64,000 nt of DNA from Marinobacter manganoxydans MnI7-9 (GTDB taxonomy: Bacteria; Pseudomonadota; Gammaproteobacteria; Pseudomonadales; Oleiphilaceae), in assembly GCF_000235625.1 (NCBI RefSeq), contig NZ_AGTR01000013.1, forward strand, positions 1 through 64,000. Reading direction: 5' to 3'. The notes beneath the pieces are model-generated. The model did not search any database. It worked only from the letters and a program-made list of their open reading frames with translations, and was not told where the DNA came from. Positions 11,351 to 20,070 of the stretch are shown here, one piece after another. Position 1 is the stretch's first letter. Each line of letters begins with the position of its first letter. The position numbers and the translations under genes were made by a program.

Positions 11351-12349
11351 TCAGGGCTTCTCGGCAATCACGGTAGCACGCAACGGCCCCGGGTATCCTT
11401 CCACGGTTTTTGAGGGGTCGTTCGGATCCAGAAAATCCTGGAGGGAGTTGAAACGCATCCAGTCGGTGCTTCGCTGTTCGTCTGTGGTCGTAGGGGTGAC
11501 ATCGACCACCCGGGCATTCCGGAAGCCGGTGCGGTCCAGCCAGCGCAGCAGTGTGTCGCAGGACGGGAGGAACCAGACGTTCCGCATCTGCCCATAGCGA
11601 TCCTCGGGCATCAGGCTGAAGCCCTCAGGGCCTTCAACGACAAGTGTTTCCAGCACCAGTTCCCCGCCCCTGCGAAGCGTCCCCTTCAGTTCAAGCAGAT
11701 GATCGAGCGGTGAGCGCCGATGATAGAGAACCCCCATGGAAAAGGTGGTGTCGAAGGTTTCAAGGTCGGCGGGGAGGTCTTCCATCCGAACGGGCAGCAG
11801 GTCTATCGGGACATCACCGAGGTAGTCCTTGACGCTGAAGAACTGGAACAGGAACAGCAACCCCGGGTCGATGCCGATCACCCGACCCGCGCCTTCGCCC
11901 AGCATGCGCCAGCAGTGATACCCGGAGCCACAACCCACATCCAGTATGCGACGACCGGAAAGGTCTGAAAGGTAAGGCGACACGCGGTCCCATTTCCAGT
12001 CAGAGCGCCATTCGGTATCGATGTACGTACCGAAGAAGTCGAAGGGGCCTTTGCGCCAGGGCATCAGGCCGCGTAATCCGAGTTCCAGTTGCTCCCGTTG
12101 TGCCACGGTCAGGGGCTGCCTGGAGGTCAGGGTTACCGCGGATTGGTCCAGTTGCGCGTCTATCTGAGTCAGACCGGGTAGCTGGTCAAGGGCAGCTTGC
12201 CAGCGATCGAGATCGCCGTGGGGGCGGTCCTCAAAGCGGTGGGTCAGTTGCTGTTGGAGTTGCGTCGCCCAATGCTCCAGGCCGTCTTTCTCAAGTTCAT
12301 CGATGATAGGCCCGAACCGGGCTTTCCAGTCAAAGTCTGCCATGGTCAT
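11351..12349 (-). CDS. cmoB: tRNA U34 carboxymethyltransferase CmoB
   Basis: Uses carboxy-SAM made by CmoA to convert 5-hydroxyuridine at position 34 into cmo5U, widening wobble decoding. Family hallmarks are LMPWRKGPF, DTEWRSDWKWDR, the SAM-binding LDVGCGSGYH, SMGVLYHRRSP, ETLV and DPNDPSKTVEGYP. The start overlaps the cmoA stop as ATGA at 12349; an equally good ATG is at 12343 (giving MADFDWK), and neither has a strong Shine-Dalgarno sequence, which suggests coupling to cmoA. 332 residues from 12349, slightly longer than E. coli CmoB. Confidence 0.93.
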   Translation of the reverse strand: MTMADFDWKARFGPIIDELEKDGLEHWATQLQQQLTHRFEDRPHGDLDRWQAALDQLPGLTQIDAQLDQSAVTLTSRQPLTVAQREQLELGLRGLMPWRKGPFDFFGTYIDTEWRSDWKWDRVSPYLSDLSGRRILDVGCGSGYHCWRMLGEGAGRVIGIDPGLLFLFQFFSVKDYLGDVPIDLLPVRMEDLPADLETFDTTFSMGVLYHRRSPLDHLLELKGTLRRGGELVLETLVVEGPEGFSLMPEDRYGQMRNVWFLPSCDTLLRWLDRTGFRNARVVDVTPTTTDEQRSTDWMRFNSLQDFLDPNDPSKTVEGYPGPLRATVIAEKP

Positions 12350-13122
12350 TCGGTGGTTTGGTTGGCCTTTATGGCGAGCATGGAAACAAAGTTGAAGCAC
12401 TGATACCACACCACCACGTCATCGAAACCTGCCGACAACAGGCGCGCCTTGTGCGCAGCCAGTGTTTCGGGAATCAGCACCTGTTCGATCGCCGTGCGTT
12501 TCTGGCTTATTTCAAGATCCGAATAGCCGTTGGCGCGCTTGAATTCGTGATGCAGTCGGGTCTGAATGGCTTGCTCGTCGTCAGATTCAAAGCGAACTTT
12601 CTCCGACAGGATCAGGACACCGCCAGGACGCGTGGCATCAGCAATGCGCGCAAGCAGGCCGGCCCGCTTCTCCGGATCGACAAACTGCAAGGTGAAATTC
12701 AGAGTGGTCACCGAGGCATTACTCAGCTCGGTGTCCAGAATATCCTCGCACCTGAGGGTAACGGGGAGCGCACTGTCGTCCAGTGCAATGTAATGCTCGC
12801 AGCGTTCGATCATGGCGCTCGAGTTATCCACTCCGATCAGGTTGCAGTCCGCATTGGCGATACCATGGCGCATTGCCAGCGTGGAAGCGCCGAGTGAGCA
12901 GCCCAGGTCATAGCAGTTGGTGGCGGGCTGGGCATATTGCTCCGAGATAACCTCGATCATCGGAATGACGGTGGTGTAGCCCGGCACCGAGCGCCGGATC
13001 ATGTCCGGAAACACCCTTGCCACCGATGCGTCGAATCGGAAGTCCTCCGGCCGGCGCTCTGTGGCAAACAGCCGGTCCGTGGTCTGCTCGGGTGCCTCCG
13101 ACGGCTTGCGGGATTTATTCAT
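12346..13122 (-). CDS. cmoA: Carboxy-SAM synthase CmoA
   Basis: Converts SAM and prephenate to carboxy-SAM, the donor used by CmoB, so the pair forms one pathway module. ATG at 13122 gives MNKSRKPSEAP, DRLFATER and the SAM motif CYDLGCSLGAS, then CNLIGVDNS. The frame stays open upstream to 13263 but that part overlaps the preceding gene and has no family resemblance. 258 residues. Its start overlaps the end of the small membrane protein gene by 8 bases and its stop overlaps cmoB by 4. Confidence 0.93.
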   Translation of the reverse strand: MNKSRKPSEAPEQTTDRLFATERRPEDFRFDASVARVFPDMIRRSVPGYTTVIPMIEVISEQYAQPATNCYDLGCSLGASTLAMRHGIANADCNLIGVDNSSAMIERCEHYIALDDSALPVTLRCEDILDTELSNASVTTLNFTLQFVDPEKRAGLLARIADATRPGGVLILSEKVRFESDDEQAIQTRLHHEFKRANGYSDLEISQKRTAIEQVLIPETLAAHKARLLSAGFDDVVVWYQCFNFVSMLAIKANQTTE

Positions 13123-13483
13123 TGGTGTCCGGAGTCTCGGGAGCGGGCAGAACGGCAGGCCCGGTCGGGGAGGGCCTTGAGCAGCGTACGCCGCGATTTT
13201 TATAGTCCACCAGGATTCCCCGGAACGAGGGATCCACATCGGCGGCAATTGCCAGGTAACCATTTTCGCAAACGGCGTGCAGTTCCGAGGCTTTGGGCGA
13301 CATGCGAAACGGATCCTCCTCGGTTACATGGATGGCCTGGAAATCGCCAACAGGCATATGATCCTTGTTCTCGCTGTGGTTGATCCTGCCGCTCATCTCC
13401 AATACAAGAACGGTGCCAATAGCCGCAACCACAGCGGTTACGATCAGGCTACGGACGGTGTAACGGGCCTCATTCTGGCTCAT
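13115..13483 (-). CDS. Small membrane-anchored protein of unknown function
   Basis: 122 residues. One hydrophobic segment at about 12-29 follows a positively charged N-terminus, so the remaining ~90 residues, including two cysteines (in AVCENGY and VRCSRP) and a Pro-rich tail, are probably periplasmic. I do not recognise a family. Its stop overlaps the cmoA start, which suggests it is the first gene of a unit with cmoA-cmoB. Lack of any overlap with a better frame and the tight junction make it likely real. Confidence 0.7.
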   Translation of the reverse strand: MSQNEARYTVRSLIVTAVVAAIGTVLVLEMSGRINHSENKDHMPVGDFQAIHVTEEDPFRMSPKASELHAVCENGYLAIAADVDPSFRGILVDYKNRGVRCSRPSPTGPAVLPAPETPDTNE

Positions 13484-13517
13484 GCATACCTCAAATCAAA
13501 CGAATTAAAAGTGTTGG

Positions 13518-14534
13518 TCAGTATTGTCCCGGCACCGTGATGGCCGGTGACTGCAAGGCTGATAACTGCTCCCGGAGCGACAGAATCTGGTCTGACCAGA
13601 ACCGTGGCTGGGCAAACCAGGGAAAGAAGCGCGGAAATGCAGGGTCGTCCCAGCGCTTTGCCAGCCACGCGCAATGGGCAATCTGCCGGTAGCAGCGCAG
13701 CGGCTCAATCAGGTGGCGCTCGCGGCGATTGAAATCACGGAACATTTCATAGCCCTCCAGCAACTCTCCCAGCTGGGCGCCGCGCTCGAAGTCGTCTCCG
13801 TTCAGCAGCAACCACATATCCTGGATCGCGGGTCCGGTGCGGCAATCGTCGAGATCCACGAACAGCATCTGTTCGTCCCGGCAGAGAATATTGCCGGCAT
13901 GGCAGTCGCCATGAAGTCGCAGGGTTTCCACCGGACCGGCTTCGTCAACCCGAGCGGCACAGAGTCTTTGCAGGTCAGGAATCAGGCTGTCCCAGGCTGG
14001 CCTCAGATCCGTGGGAATCCAGTCTCCCCGTAACAAAAGCCGATTGCTGGCTTCGATGCCATCCAGCAAATCCATGCCCGAGCGATGGGCAAACGGTTTT
14101 TTGGCGCCAATATTGTGGATCTGACCCAGCCATTGCCCCAGCCGGTAAAGGGTATCGGTAACACTGGTGTCTGGTGCTTGCCCGCCACGCTGCGGAAATA
14201 CCGCAAACAGGAACTCACCATGGCGCCCGAGCGTGTCCCCGGTCGCCAGCTTCATAGGTGCTACAACCGGAATGTCGGCTTCCAGGAGCTCCAGGGTGAA
14301 TGTATGTTCCTCGCGGATTTCCGCTTCGCTCCATCGGCCCGGCCGATAGAACTTGGTAATTACCGGGGCGCCTTCATCCAGGCCTACCTGATAGACCCGG
14401 TTTTCATAGCTGTTCAACGCGAACAGTCGGCCACTTACCGCAAACCCTGCCTCTTCCATCGCATCCAGAATGATATCCGGCGTCAGGGAATCGTAGGGGT
14501 GGGTGGATGCCGCAAGTGAGGGGTCATGGGTCAT
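13518..14534 (-). CDS. srkA: Stress-response Ser/Thr kinase SrkA (YihE-like)
   Basis: Aminoglycoside-phosphotransferase-fold protein kinase; in E. coli YihE/SrkA protects cells from stress-induced death by opposing MazF-type damage. Landmarks are SYENRVYQVG, the catalytic loop LHGDCHAGNIL and the metal-binding VDLDDCRTGPAIQD, followed by CYRQIAHCAWLAKRW. 338 residues, usual length. Starts 10 bases after the upstream small membrane protein gene and probably shares its transcript. Confidence 0.9.
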   Translation of the reverse strand: MTHDPSLAASTHPYDSLTPDIILDAMEEAGFAVSGRLFALNSYENRVYQVGLDEGAPVITKFYRPGRWSEAEIREEHTFTLELLEADIPVVAPMKLATGDTLGRHGEFLFAVFPQRGGQAPDTSVTDTLYRLGQWLGQIHNIGAKKPFAHRSGMDLLDGIEASNRLLLRGDWIPTDLRPAWDSLIPDLQRLCAARVDEAGPVETLRLHGDCHAGNILCRDEQMLFVDLDDCRTGPAIQDMWLLLNGDDFERGAQLGELLEGYEMFRDFNRRERHLIEPLRCYRQIAHCAWLAKRWDDPAFPRFFPWFAQPRFWSDQILSLREQLSALQSPAITVPGQY

Positions 14535-14544
14535 AAAGGGCGTT

Positions 14545-14970
14545 TCAGAGCCTTGTGTCGTATTTGGATTTCATGGTTTGCAGATGGTACCAGTTTTCGT
14601 CCAGCTCCCAGCGGATACGGCTGATGCCAGAAGCCCCAAGAATAACGTCTCCGGCACGGGCCTGAACCTGTGCAAGCTCGCGTTCTGCCCGCTGCCAGTC
14701 GCGATGACTGTCCCCAAGATTGCGCATACTCGGAAATACCGCACTCAGCGCCTTGTGGGTGGACGTGGTGTGGGACCGCAGTGAGCTCATAATGGCCGTG
14801 TCGCCCTCCACCCTCAGTACCCGGTGCTTGTAGGGGTAGCTGGCAACCACCTCATCCGCTTTCAGCCGCTCGTTCAGGCTGATTACTTCAAAGCCCCGCC
14901 AGCCTAGCCACCCGACAAAGAGGGCCGCCACCACCATTACCAGAACAAACTGCTTCCTGTCAGACATCAT
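14545..14970 (-). CDS. Small membrane-anchored protein of unknown function
   Basis: 141 residues from the ATG at 14970, chosen because GGAG sits 8 bases upstream; an ATG at 14988 would add six residues and overlaps that Shine-Dalgarno sequence. One hydrophobic segment (about residues 7-24) precedes a soluble, mostly charged domain predicted to be periplasmic, with RVEGDTAIMSSLRSHTTS and a helical ERELAQVQARAGD region. I do not recognise the family. It lies immediately upstream of srkA on the same strand, and its layout resembles the unknown gene on the other side of srkA, though the two sequences are not alike. Confidence 0.7.
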   Translation of the reverse strand: MMSDRKQFVLVMVVAALFVGWLGWRGFEVISLNERLKADEVVASYPYKHRVLRVEGDTAIMSSLRSHTTSTHKALSAVFPSMRNLGDSHRDWQRAERELAQVQARAGDVILGASGISRIRWELDENWYHLQTMKSKYDTRL

Positions 14971-15119
14971 AAGCCGGGCTCCATGCACTACTTTCCGGAG
15001 CCAAGTATAACCGGTATGGGCTCTTGAGTAATGTATTGAGCCCGCCGGCGCCCGTTTTCGCCGGGCTGGCGGTATAGGATATGCTCAACCTCTTGTCAGT
15101 GGAGCAGGGCCAACCATAA

Positions 15120-16229
15120 GTGTCGACAGAAGTGCTGGAAATCCAAACCGTTGTTATCGGCGCCGGTGTCATTGGGCTGGCTATTGCCCGCGCTCTGGCT
15201 AGAGCCGGGCATGAGGTCATCGTTCTGGAAAGCTCAGACCGGTTTGGTGAGGGCATCTCCTCACGAAACAGCGAAGTCATTCATGCCGGCATTTATTATC
15301 CGCAAGGATCACTGAAGGCGGAGTTGTGTGTTGAGGGTCGACGGCAGCTTTACGACTATTGCCTGACGCACAAGGTTGGACACCGTAAATGCGGTAAGTG
15401 GATTGTTGCCGTCGACGAGGCACAGAATGACAAGCTCTTTGATATTCAGGCTGCGGCAGCCAGCAACGGTGTTGAACTTGAGCTGTATGATGGCGAAAGA
15501 GTCGCCCGAGGCGCTCCGGGTATTTGCGCCAGCTCGGGGCTCTGGTCCCCCGAAACCGGTATTGTCGACAGCCACGGGCTGATGCTCTCCTTGCTTGGCG
15601 AGCTCCATGATGCCGGCGGCCAGCTCGCTCTACGCTCACCGGTAGCGGCTGCTGAATCGGATAGCCAGCGGCACCGTCTAAACGTGGCAGGCGAAACCCC
15701 GCTAATTCTGGAAGCGAAAAATGTCATTAACGCCGCCGGGCTCGGCGCCGTCCCGCTGGCAAAAAACTGGGCAGGTCTGCCCGACGACTGCATTCCCCGG
15801 CAATGGTTCGCGAGGGGCGTCTACTTCAGCTACAGCGGACGAACACCTTTCAGGACCCTGATCTATCCGGTTCCTGAACCCGGGGGCCTGGGTATCCACC
15901 TGACTCTCGATCTCGCTGGCCAGGCCCGTTTCGGTCCGGATGTAGAGTGGATCGAAAAGGAAGACTACACCGTGGAACCCAGCCGCCAGGAAGGCTTCGC
16001 CAGAGGCATCCGCCAATGGTGGCCAGGACTCGACCCGACCCGACTTCAGCCCGCCTATGCCGGCATCCGACCGAAGCTGATAGGCCCCGATGGTGGCTTC
16101 GCGGATTTCCGGATTGATGGTCCAGAGACGCACGGTATGCCGGGACTGGTTAATCTGTTCGGTATCGAATCGCCGGGTTTAACATCCTGCCTGGCAATTG
16201 CTGAGCGTGTAAAAGCTTTGCTGTCTTAA
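15120..16229 (+). CDS. FAD-dependent oxidoreductase (L-2-hydroxyglutarate oxidase/dehydrogenase-like)
   Basis: DAO-family flavoprotein. The N-terminal dinucleotide-binding motif VVIGAGVIGLAIARALARAGHEV (about 10-32) is followed by SSRNSEVIHAGIYY, the block typical of LhgO/L2HGDH proteins; near the C-terminus come YAGIRPKL and FGIESPGLTSCLAI. The substrate cannot be fixed from sequence; 2-hydroxyglutarate is the family's best-known one. GTG start; the nearest purine-rich site (CAGGG) is 11 bases upstream, so initiation may be weak. 369 residues. It stands alone and overlaps the convergent comF end by 4 bases. Confidence 0.85.
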   Translation: MSTEVLEIQTVVIGAGVIGLAIARALARAGHEVIVLESSDRFGEGISSRNSEVIHAGIYYPQGSLKAELCVEGRRQLYDYCLTHKVGHRKCGKWIVAVDEAQNDKLFDIQAAAASNGVELELYDGERVARGAPGICASSGLWSPETGIVDSHGLMLSLLGELHDAGGQLALRSPVAAAESDSQRHRLNVAGETPLILEAKNVINAAGLGAVPLAKNWAGLPDDCIPRQWFARGVYFSYSGRTPFRTLIYPVPEPGGLGIHLTLDLAGQARFGPDVEWIEKEDYTVEPSRQEGFARGIRQWWPGLDPTRLQPAYAGIRPKLIGPDGGFADFRIDGPETHGMPGLVNLFGIESPGLTSCLAIAERVKALLS

Positions 16230-16969
16230 CCTGGCGTCCGGGCTAGTGCCCAAACCTGAATGTTCCGGGCCCCGGCCTCCCGAAGTGCTGATGATAAAAC
16301 CCTGACGGTCGCGCCGGTGGTCACCACATCATCGACAATCGCTATTCGCTCTGGCACTGGCGGGATGACCTCAAATACCCCGCGAAGATTCGCCAGTCGG
16401 GCCTCCCGGTTCAACTCCCGTTGAGACCGGACACGGCGAACCCTTCTGACAAGTCCGTTGTCGACCGGGAGATCCAGGGCGCTGGCAATCGTCTCGGCAA
16501 TGTCCTGGGCCTGATTGAACCCGCGTTGCCGGCGTCGCCGCGCATCCATTGGCGCGGGTACCAGTACTTCTGGCATTGCGATAGCACCATCGAGCCGAGC
16601 CTTCTGCACCAAGTCAGCAAAATCCGCCATCAATGGTCTTCCGAACTTGCGCTGGCCCCGATACTTGTATCGGCCAATCATGCCGTCGAGTGGGTACTGG
16701 TAGCGCCAGGGAATAAAAGAGCTATCGAAAGCCGGCGGGTGTTTCATACAGTCACCGCAGAGCAGCTCCGAGGAGGGAAAAGCCAGGGGCAGGGCGCAGC
16801 AGCGACAGTGCCAGCGGTTCACTGGTAGGTCGCCCCGGCAAGGCTGGCATAAGCCGTTGAATGCCTGTGAGGAAAGGCAGGCGACACACAGTCCGCCGTG
16901 CCTGATGCTGTTAACCTTTTTGTCCACGAAGGTTGACAGCCAGTTCAGTCCCTTTATCATCTGATTCAT
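16226..16969 (-). CDS. comF: ComF-family phosphoribosyltransferase-like protein
   Basis: Late competence/DNA-uptake ComF (GntX/YhgH) family. The N-terminal zinc-finger-like region has pairs CVAC, CQPC, CRCC and CGDC within the first ~75 residues. A phosphoribosyltransferase domain follows, with the PRPP loop IVDDVVTTGAT at about 211-221. In E. coli the homologue is needed to use DNA as a nutrient; in other bacteria it supports transformation. 247 residues. It diverges from bioB, and the bioB promoter lies inside its first codons. Confidence 0.9.
   Translation of the reverse strand: MNQMIKGLNWLSTFVDKKVNSIRHGGLCVACLSSQAFNGLCQPCRGDLPVNRWHCRCCALPLAFPSSELLCGDCMKHPPAFDSSFIPWRYQYPLDGMIGRYKYRGQRKFGRPLMADFADLVQKARLDGAIAMPEVLVPAPMDARRRRQRGFNQAQDIAETIASALDLPVDNGLVRRVRRVRSQRELNREARLANLRGVFEVIPPVPERIAIVDDVVTTGATVRVLSSALREAGARNIQVWALARTPG
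16933..16960 (+). promoter_or_regulatory. Sigma70-type promoter for the biotin operon
   Basis: TTGACA at 16933-16938, a 16-base spacer and TATCAT at 16955-16960, giving a predicted start near 16967. It lies inside the 5' coding end of the divergent comF. A BirA-like operator begins ten bases downstream. Confidence 0.7.
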
Positions 16970-17001
16970 CCGTAAACCCAGAGACCGGGAAAGGTTAACA
17001 G
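16970..17001 (+). promoter_or_regulatory. Putative BirA operator in front of bioB
   Basis: Two inverted halves, CCGTAAACC (16970-16978) and GGTTAACAG (16993-17001), separated by 14 bases. The reported proteobacterial BirA site is TTGTAAACC, a 14-16 base gap, then GGTTTACAA; each half here matches 7 of 9. It covers the predicted transcription start and the bioB leader, the right place for repression by biotinoyl-AMP-bound BirA. birA itself is not in the window. Confidence 0.7.
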
Positions 17002-17010
17002 GACTTTTAC

Positions 17011-18069
17011 ATGACCGCTACAGAACTCCGCCACGACTGGACACTGCAGGAAGCTCGCGAGCTTTTCGAACTCCCTTTTAACGATCTACTGTTCCGTGCC
17101 CAGAGTGTGCATCGCCAGTATTTTGATCCTAACGAGGTTCAGGTAAGCACCTTGCTGTCGATCAAGACCGGCGCCTGCCCGGAGGATTGCAAATACTGTC
17201 CCCAGAGCGGTCATTACAACACCGGTCTTGAGAAAGAGAAGCTGCTGGAAATCGAAAAAGTTGTGGCTGAGGCCAGGGCCGCGAAAGAAAAGGGGGCTTC
17301 CCGGTTTTGCATGGGCGCCGCCTGGCGCAGTCCTTCGAAGAAGGACATGCCTTATGTTCTGGACATGGTCAAACAGGTGAAGTCCCTGGGGCTTGAGACC
17401 TGCATGACCCTTGGCATGCTCAAAGAGGAGCAGGCGGCAGAACTGGCCGATGCCGGGTTGGATTACTACAACCATAACCTGGATACCTCTGAGAAGTACT
17501 ACAGCCACATCATCACCACTCGAACCTACCAGGATCGACTGGACACTCTCGACAATGTTCGCAAGGCCGGAATGAAGGTTTGTTGCGGTGGCATTATGGG
17601 TATGGGCGAAGACGAGGATGACCGGGTCGGACTGCTGGTTCAGCTCGCGAACCTGCCCCATCATCCGGAAAGTGTGCCTGTGAATATGCTGGTGAAGGTG
17701 AAAGGCACGCCTCTGGAGGACGTCGAGGACCTGGATCCGTTCGAGTTCATCCGGATTATTGCGGTGGCGCGGATCTTGATGCCGGCTTCCCACGTTCGCC
17801 TGTCAGCTGGGCGTGAAAACATGAATGAGCAGATGCAGGCTCTGTGTTTCATGGCTGGTGCCAACTCGATCTTCTACGGCGAAAAGCTCCTGACCACCGC
17901 CAATCCGGAGGCCGATGCCGATATGCTGTTGTTCAAACGCCTCGGTATTCGCCCAGAGCAGCGGGAGCAGTGTGCGTCGGAGGAGCAGGAAGAGGAGGCG
18001 ATTGCCGAGGCCGTGGAGTATGAGGCGACCCGTCACATGTTCTACGACGCTACGCGGGAGTCTGCCTGA
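17011..18069 (+). CDS. bioB: Biotin synthase
   Basis: Radical-SAM enzyme that inserts sulfur into dethiobiotin to make biotin, the last step of the pathway. The [4Fe-4S]/SAM cysteines are C56, C60 and C63 in [12 protein letters not shown]; the YYNHNLDTS block and the C-terminal [12 protein letters not shown] motif are typical. 352 residues, with an acidic Glu-rich stretch ([15 protein letters not shown]) near the end. First gene of bioB-F-H-C-D behind the promoter and operator described above. Confidence 0.97.
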   Translation: MTATELRHDWTLQEARELFELPFNDLLFRAQSVHRQYFDPNEVQVSTLLSIKTGACPEDCKYCPQSGHYNTGLEKEKLLEIEKVVAEARAAKEKGASRFCMGAAWRSPSKKDMPYVLDMVKQVKSLGLETCMTLGMLKEEQAAELADAGLDYYNHNLDTSEKYYSHIITTRTYQDRLDTLDNVRKAGMKVCCGGIMGMGEDEDDRVGLLVQLANLPHHPESVPVNMLVKVKGTPLEDVEDLDPFEFIRIIAVARILMPASHVRLSAGRENMNEQMQALCFMAGANSIFYGEKLLTTANPEADADMLLFKRLGIRPEQREQCASEEQEEEAIAEAVEYEATRHMFYDATRESA

Positions 18070-18142
18070 GTATTTGATCTTGGGAGGCAGCGAGCTCACC
18101 CGCTCGTTGCCCGGATCGTTGAGTTAACCTCCAGGTGCTATC

Positions 18143-19318
18143 GTGCGGGATTTTGCCCTTGAACTCGAAGAGCGGAAACAGGCCGGTCTGTATCGGACGC
18201 GTCGGCATGTAGCCGGTCCTCAGAGGCCCTCTCTCATTGCTGACGGCAAACCTTTGTTGTCGTTCTGCAGTAATGATTACCTTGGTCTTGCCAATAACCC
18301 TGCCAATATCGAGGCCCTCCGTGATGCGCTTTCCAAAACAGGCCTTGGGGGCGCGGCTTCCCATCTGATTTGTGGTCACCATGATGCCCATCACCAGTTG
18401 GAGCTTCGTCTGGCGGAGTTTACCGGACGCAGTTCGGCGCTGTTTTTCTCCACTGGCTACATGGCGAATATGGGCGTTATTTCGGCACTGGCCGGGCGGG
18501 GCGATACGATTTTTTCGGATCGGCTGAATCACGCCTCCATTATCGATGGCTGTATTCTGAGCCGTGCCCGGGTTCGGCGTTATGCCCATGGAGATGTAGC
18601 AGCGCTGGCGACGATGCTGGCGGAGACGTCCGGGCACAAGCTGGTGGTAACCGATGGTGTGTTCAGCATGGATGGTGACATTGCGCCGTTGGCGGAGTTG
18701 GCTCGGGTCTGTCGGGCCCATGATGCACTACTGGTTGTTGATGATGCCCACGGAATTGGTGTGCTGGGGCCTGAGGGGCGGGGCAGCGTCGCTGAAGCGG
18801 GGTTGTCCGAAGAGGATGTCCCCGTGTTGATCGGCACCCTGGGCAAGGGGGTTGGTACCAGTGGCGCATTTGTTGCCGGGCCGTCGATGCTGATGGATTA
18901 TCTGGTGCAGAAGGCCAGGACCTATATTTATACGACGGCGATGCCGCCGGCGCTTGCCATGGCAACCATTTCGAGTCTGGATCTTATTGAACGGGATCAG
19001 GGGCGCCGTGATCATGTGTTGGGGCTGGTTTCGCGGTTTCGTCGGGAGGCCTCGGCCATGGGGTATGAATTGATGCCTTCACATACTCCGATCCAGCCGA
19101 TCATGGTTGGCGATAATCACGACGCCCTGGCACTGAGTCAGGCGCTGGAGGAGCGAGGTTTGCTGGTCTCGGCGATTCGCCCGCCCACGGTTCCGGTGGG
19201 TGAGGCCCGTTTGCGGGTTACATTCAGTGCCGCACATTCTCAGGAGAATCTTGATTGTCTGTTGAGCGCGCTTTCCGAGTGCCGTCATCTGGTTCAAAAG
19301 GCGGATGTGGCGATATGA
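18143..19318 (+). CDS. bioF: 8-amino-7-oxononanoate synthase
   Basis: PLP enzyme that condenses pimeloyl-ACP with alanine to 8-amino-7-oxononanoate. CSNDYLGLA, HLICGHHDAHHQLE, VVDDAHGIGVLG (199-210) and the PLP lysine K235 in TLGKGVGTSGAF are visible; the last is a little divergent from the more usual TLGKALGS. GTG start at 18143 with AGGTG upstream. 391 residues. The stop overlaps the bioH start as ATGA. Confidence 0.95.
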   Translation: MRDFALELEERKQAGLYRTRRHVAGPQRPSLIADGKPLLSFCSNDYLGLANNPANIEALRDALSKTGLGGAASHLICGHHDAHHQLELRLAEFTGRSSALFFSTGYMANMGVISALAGRGDTIFSDRLNHASIIDGCILSRARVRRYAHGDVAALATMLAETSGHKLVVTDGVFSMDGDIAPLAELARVCRAHDALLVVDDAHGIGVLGPEGRGSVAEAGLSEEDVPVLIGTLGKGVGTSGAFVAGPSMLMDYLVQKARTYIYTTAMPPALAMATISSLDLIERDQGRRDHVLGLVSRFRREASAMGYELMPSHTPIQPIMVGDNHDALALSQALEERGLLVSAIRPPTVPVGEARLRVTFSAAHSQENLDCLLSALSECRHLVQKADVAI

Positions 19319-20070
19319 GCTCCGGTAAGGTCTGTCCTCGTCTGGTGGTGGTTGCCGGTTGGGGCGTTCGTGCAGAGATGCTGTCGGAACTTTATGGTAA
19401 CTGGCCCGGGGAAGTAGTGCCGGTGTCGCTGGATGATGAGTTGCTGGCCCGTTGCGATTCGCTTTCAGAAGTAACCGATGAGCTGTTGTCCCTGTATCCG
19501 GAGCCGTCGGTCTGGATGGGTTGGTCCCTGGGCAGTCAGGTTGTGATGGAAGCTGCCGCACGGGAGACTGGCTCGGTATCCTGCGCCATAACGTTGGGCG
19601 GTTTTCCCAAATTTGTTGCCGATGAAAGCTGGCCCCGTGGGATGCCGGCAGGGGATTTCCGGGCTTTCGCCCTCGGTATCCGGCGCGATCCCCAGCGGTA
19701 TTGGTTGCATTTTCTGTTGTTGATGATTAACGGCGCTGCCGATGAGAAAGGGGAGCGGCAAAGACTCAAACCCTGGCTGGAAAAAGGCACCCTGGTTTCT
19801 CACGAACACCTCTGCAAGAGTCTGGCCTGGTTGGAAACCGGGGATCAGCGAGCTTTATGGCATTCGATCGCCACGCCCGCCCTTCATATCATGGGTGAAA
19901 AGGATATTGTGGTCCGGTCCTGGGCTAATGATCTTCCCGTTCCGTCTTCAAGCAGCCATGCGATGGTTTCGGGCATGGCGCACTGGCCGGGTGGATGTTC
20001 GGCCTCTGATTGCTGGGGTGCAATGCAGGCGTTTTTTGCCTCGCAAAGGGGGCCGTCATGGGCGTTATAA
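19315..20070 (+). CDS. bioH: Pimeloyl-ACP methyl ester esterase BioH
   Basis: Alpha/beta-hydrolase that removes the methyl ester protecting pimeloyl-ACP at the end of its synthesis. Nucleophile elbow GWSLGS (69-74, Ser71), acid region MGEKDIVV and a histidine in GMAHWPGG near the C-terminus. ATG at 19315 overlaps the bioF stop; the longer frame from 19255 lies inside bioF. 251 residues. Ends 13 bases inside bioC. Confidence 0.92.
   Translation: MSSGKVCPRLVVVAGWGVRAEMLSELYGNWPGEVVPVSLDDELLARCDSLSEVTDELLSLYPEPSVWMGWSLGSQVVMEAAARETGSVSCAITLGGFPKFVADESWPRGMPAGDFRAFALGIRRDPQRYWLHFLLLMINGAADEKGERQRLKPWLEKGTLVSHEHLCKSLAWLETGDQRALWHSIATPALHIMGEKDIVVRSWANDLPVPSSSSHAMVSGMAHWPGGCSASDCWGAMQAFFASQRGPSWAL

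Noticed and set aside
15017-15072. GC-rich hairpins in front of the FAD oxidoreductase gene as a riboswitch
   Set aside because: Two simple stems can be drawn, but nothing matches a known riboswitch core and there is no terminator/antiterminator arrangement.
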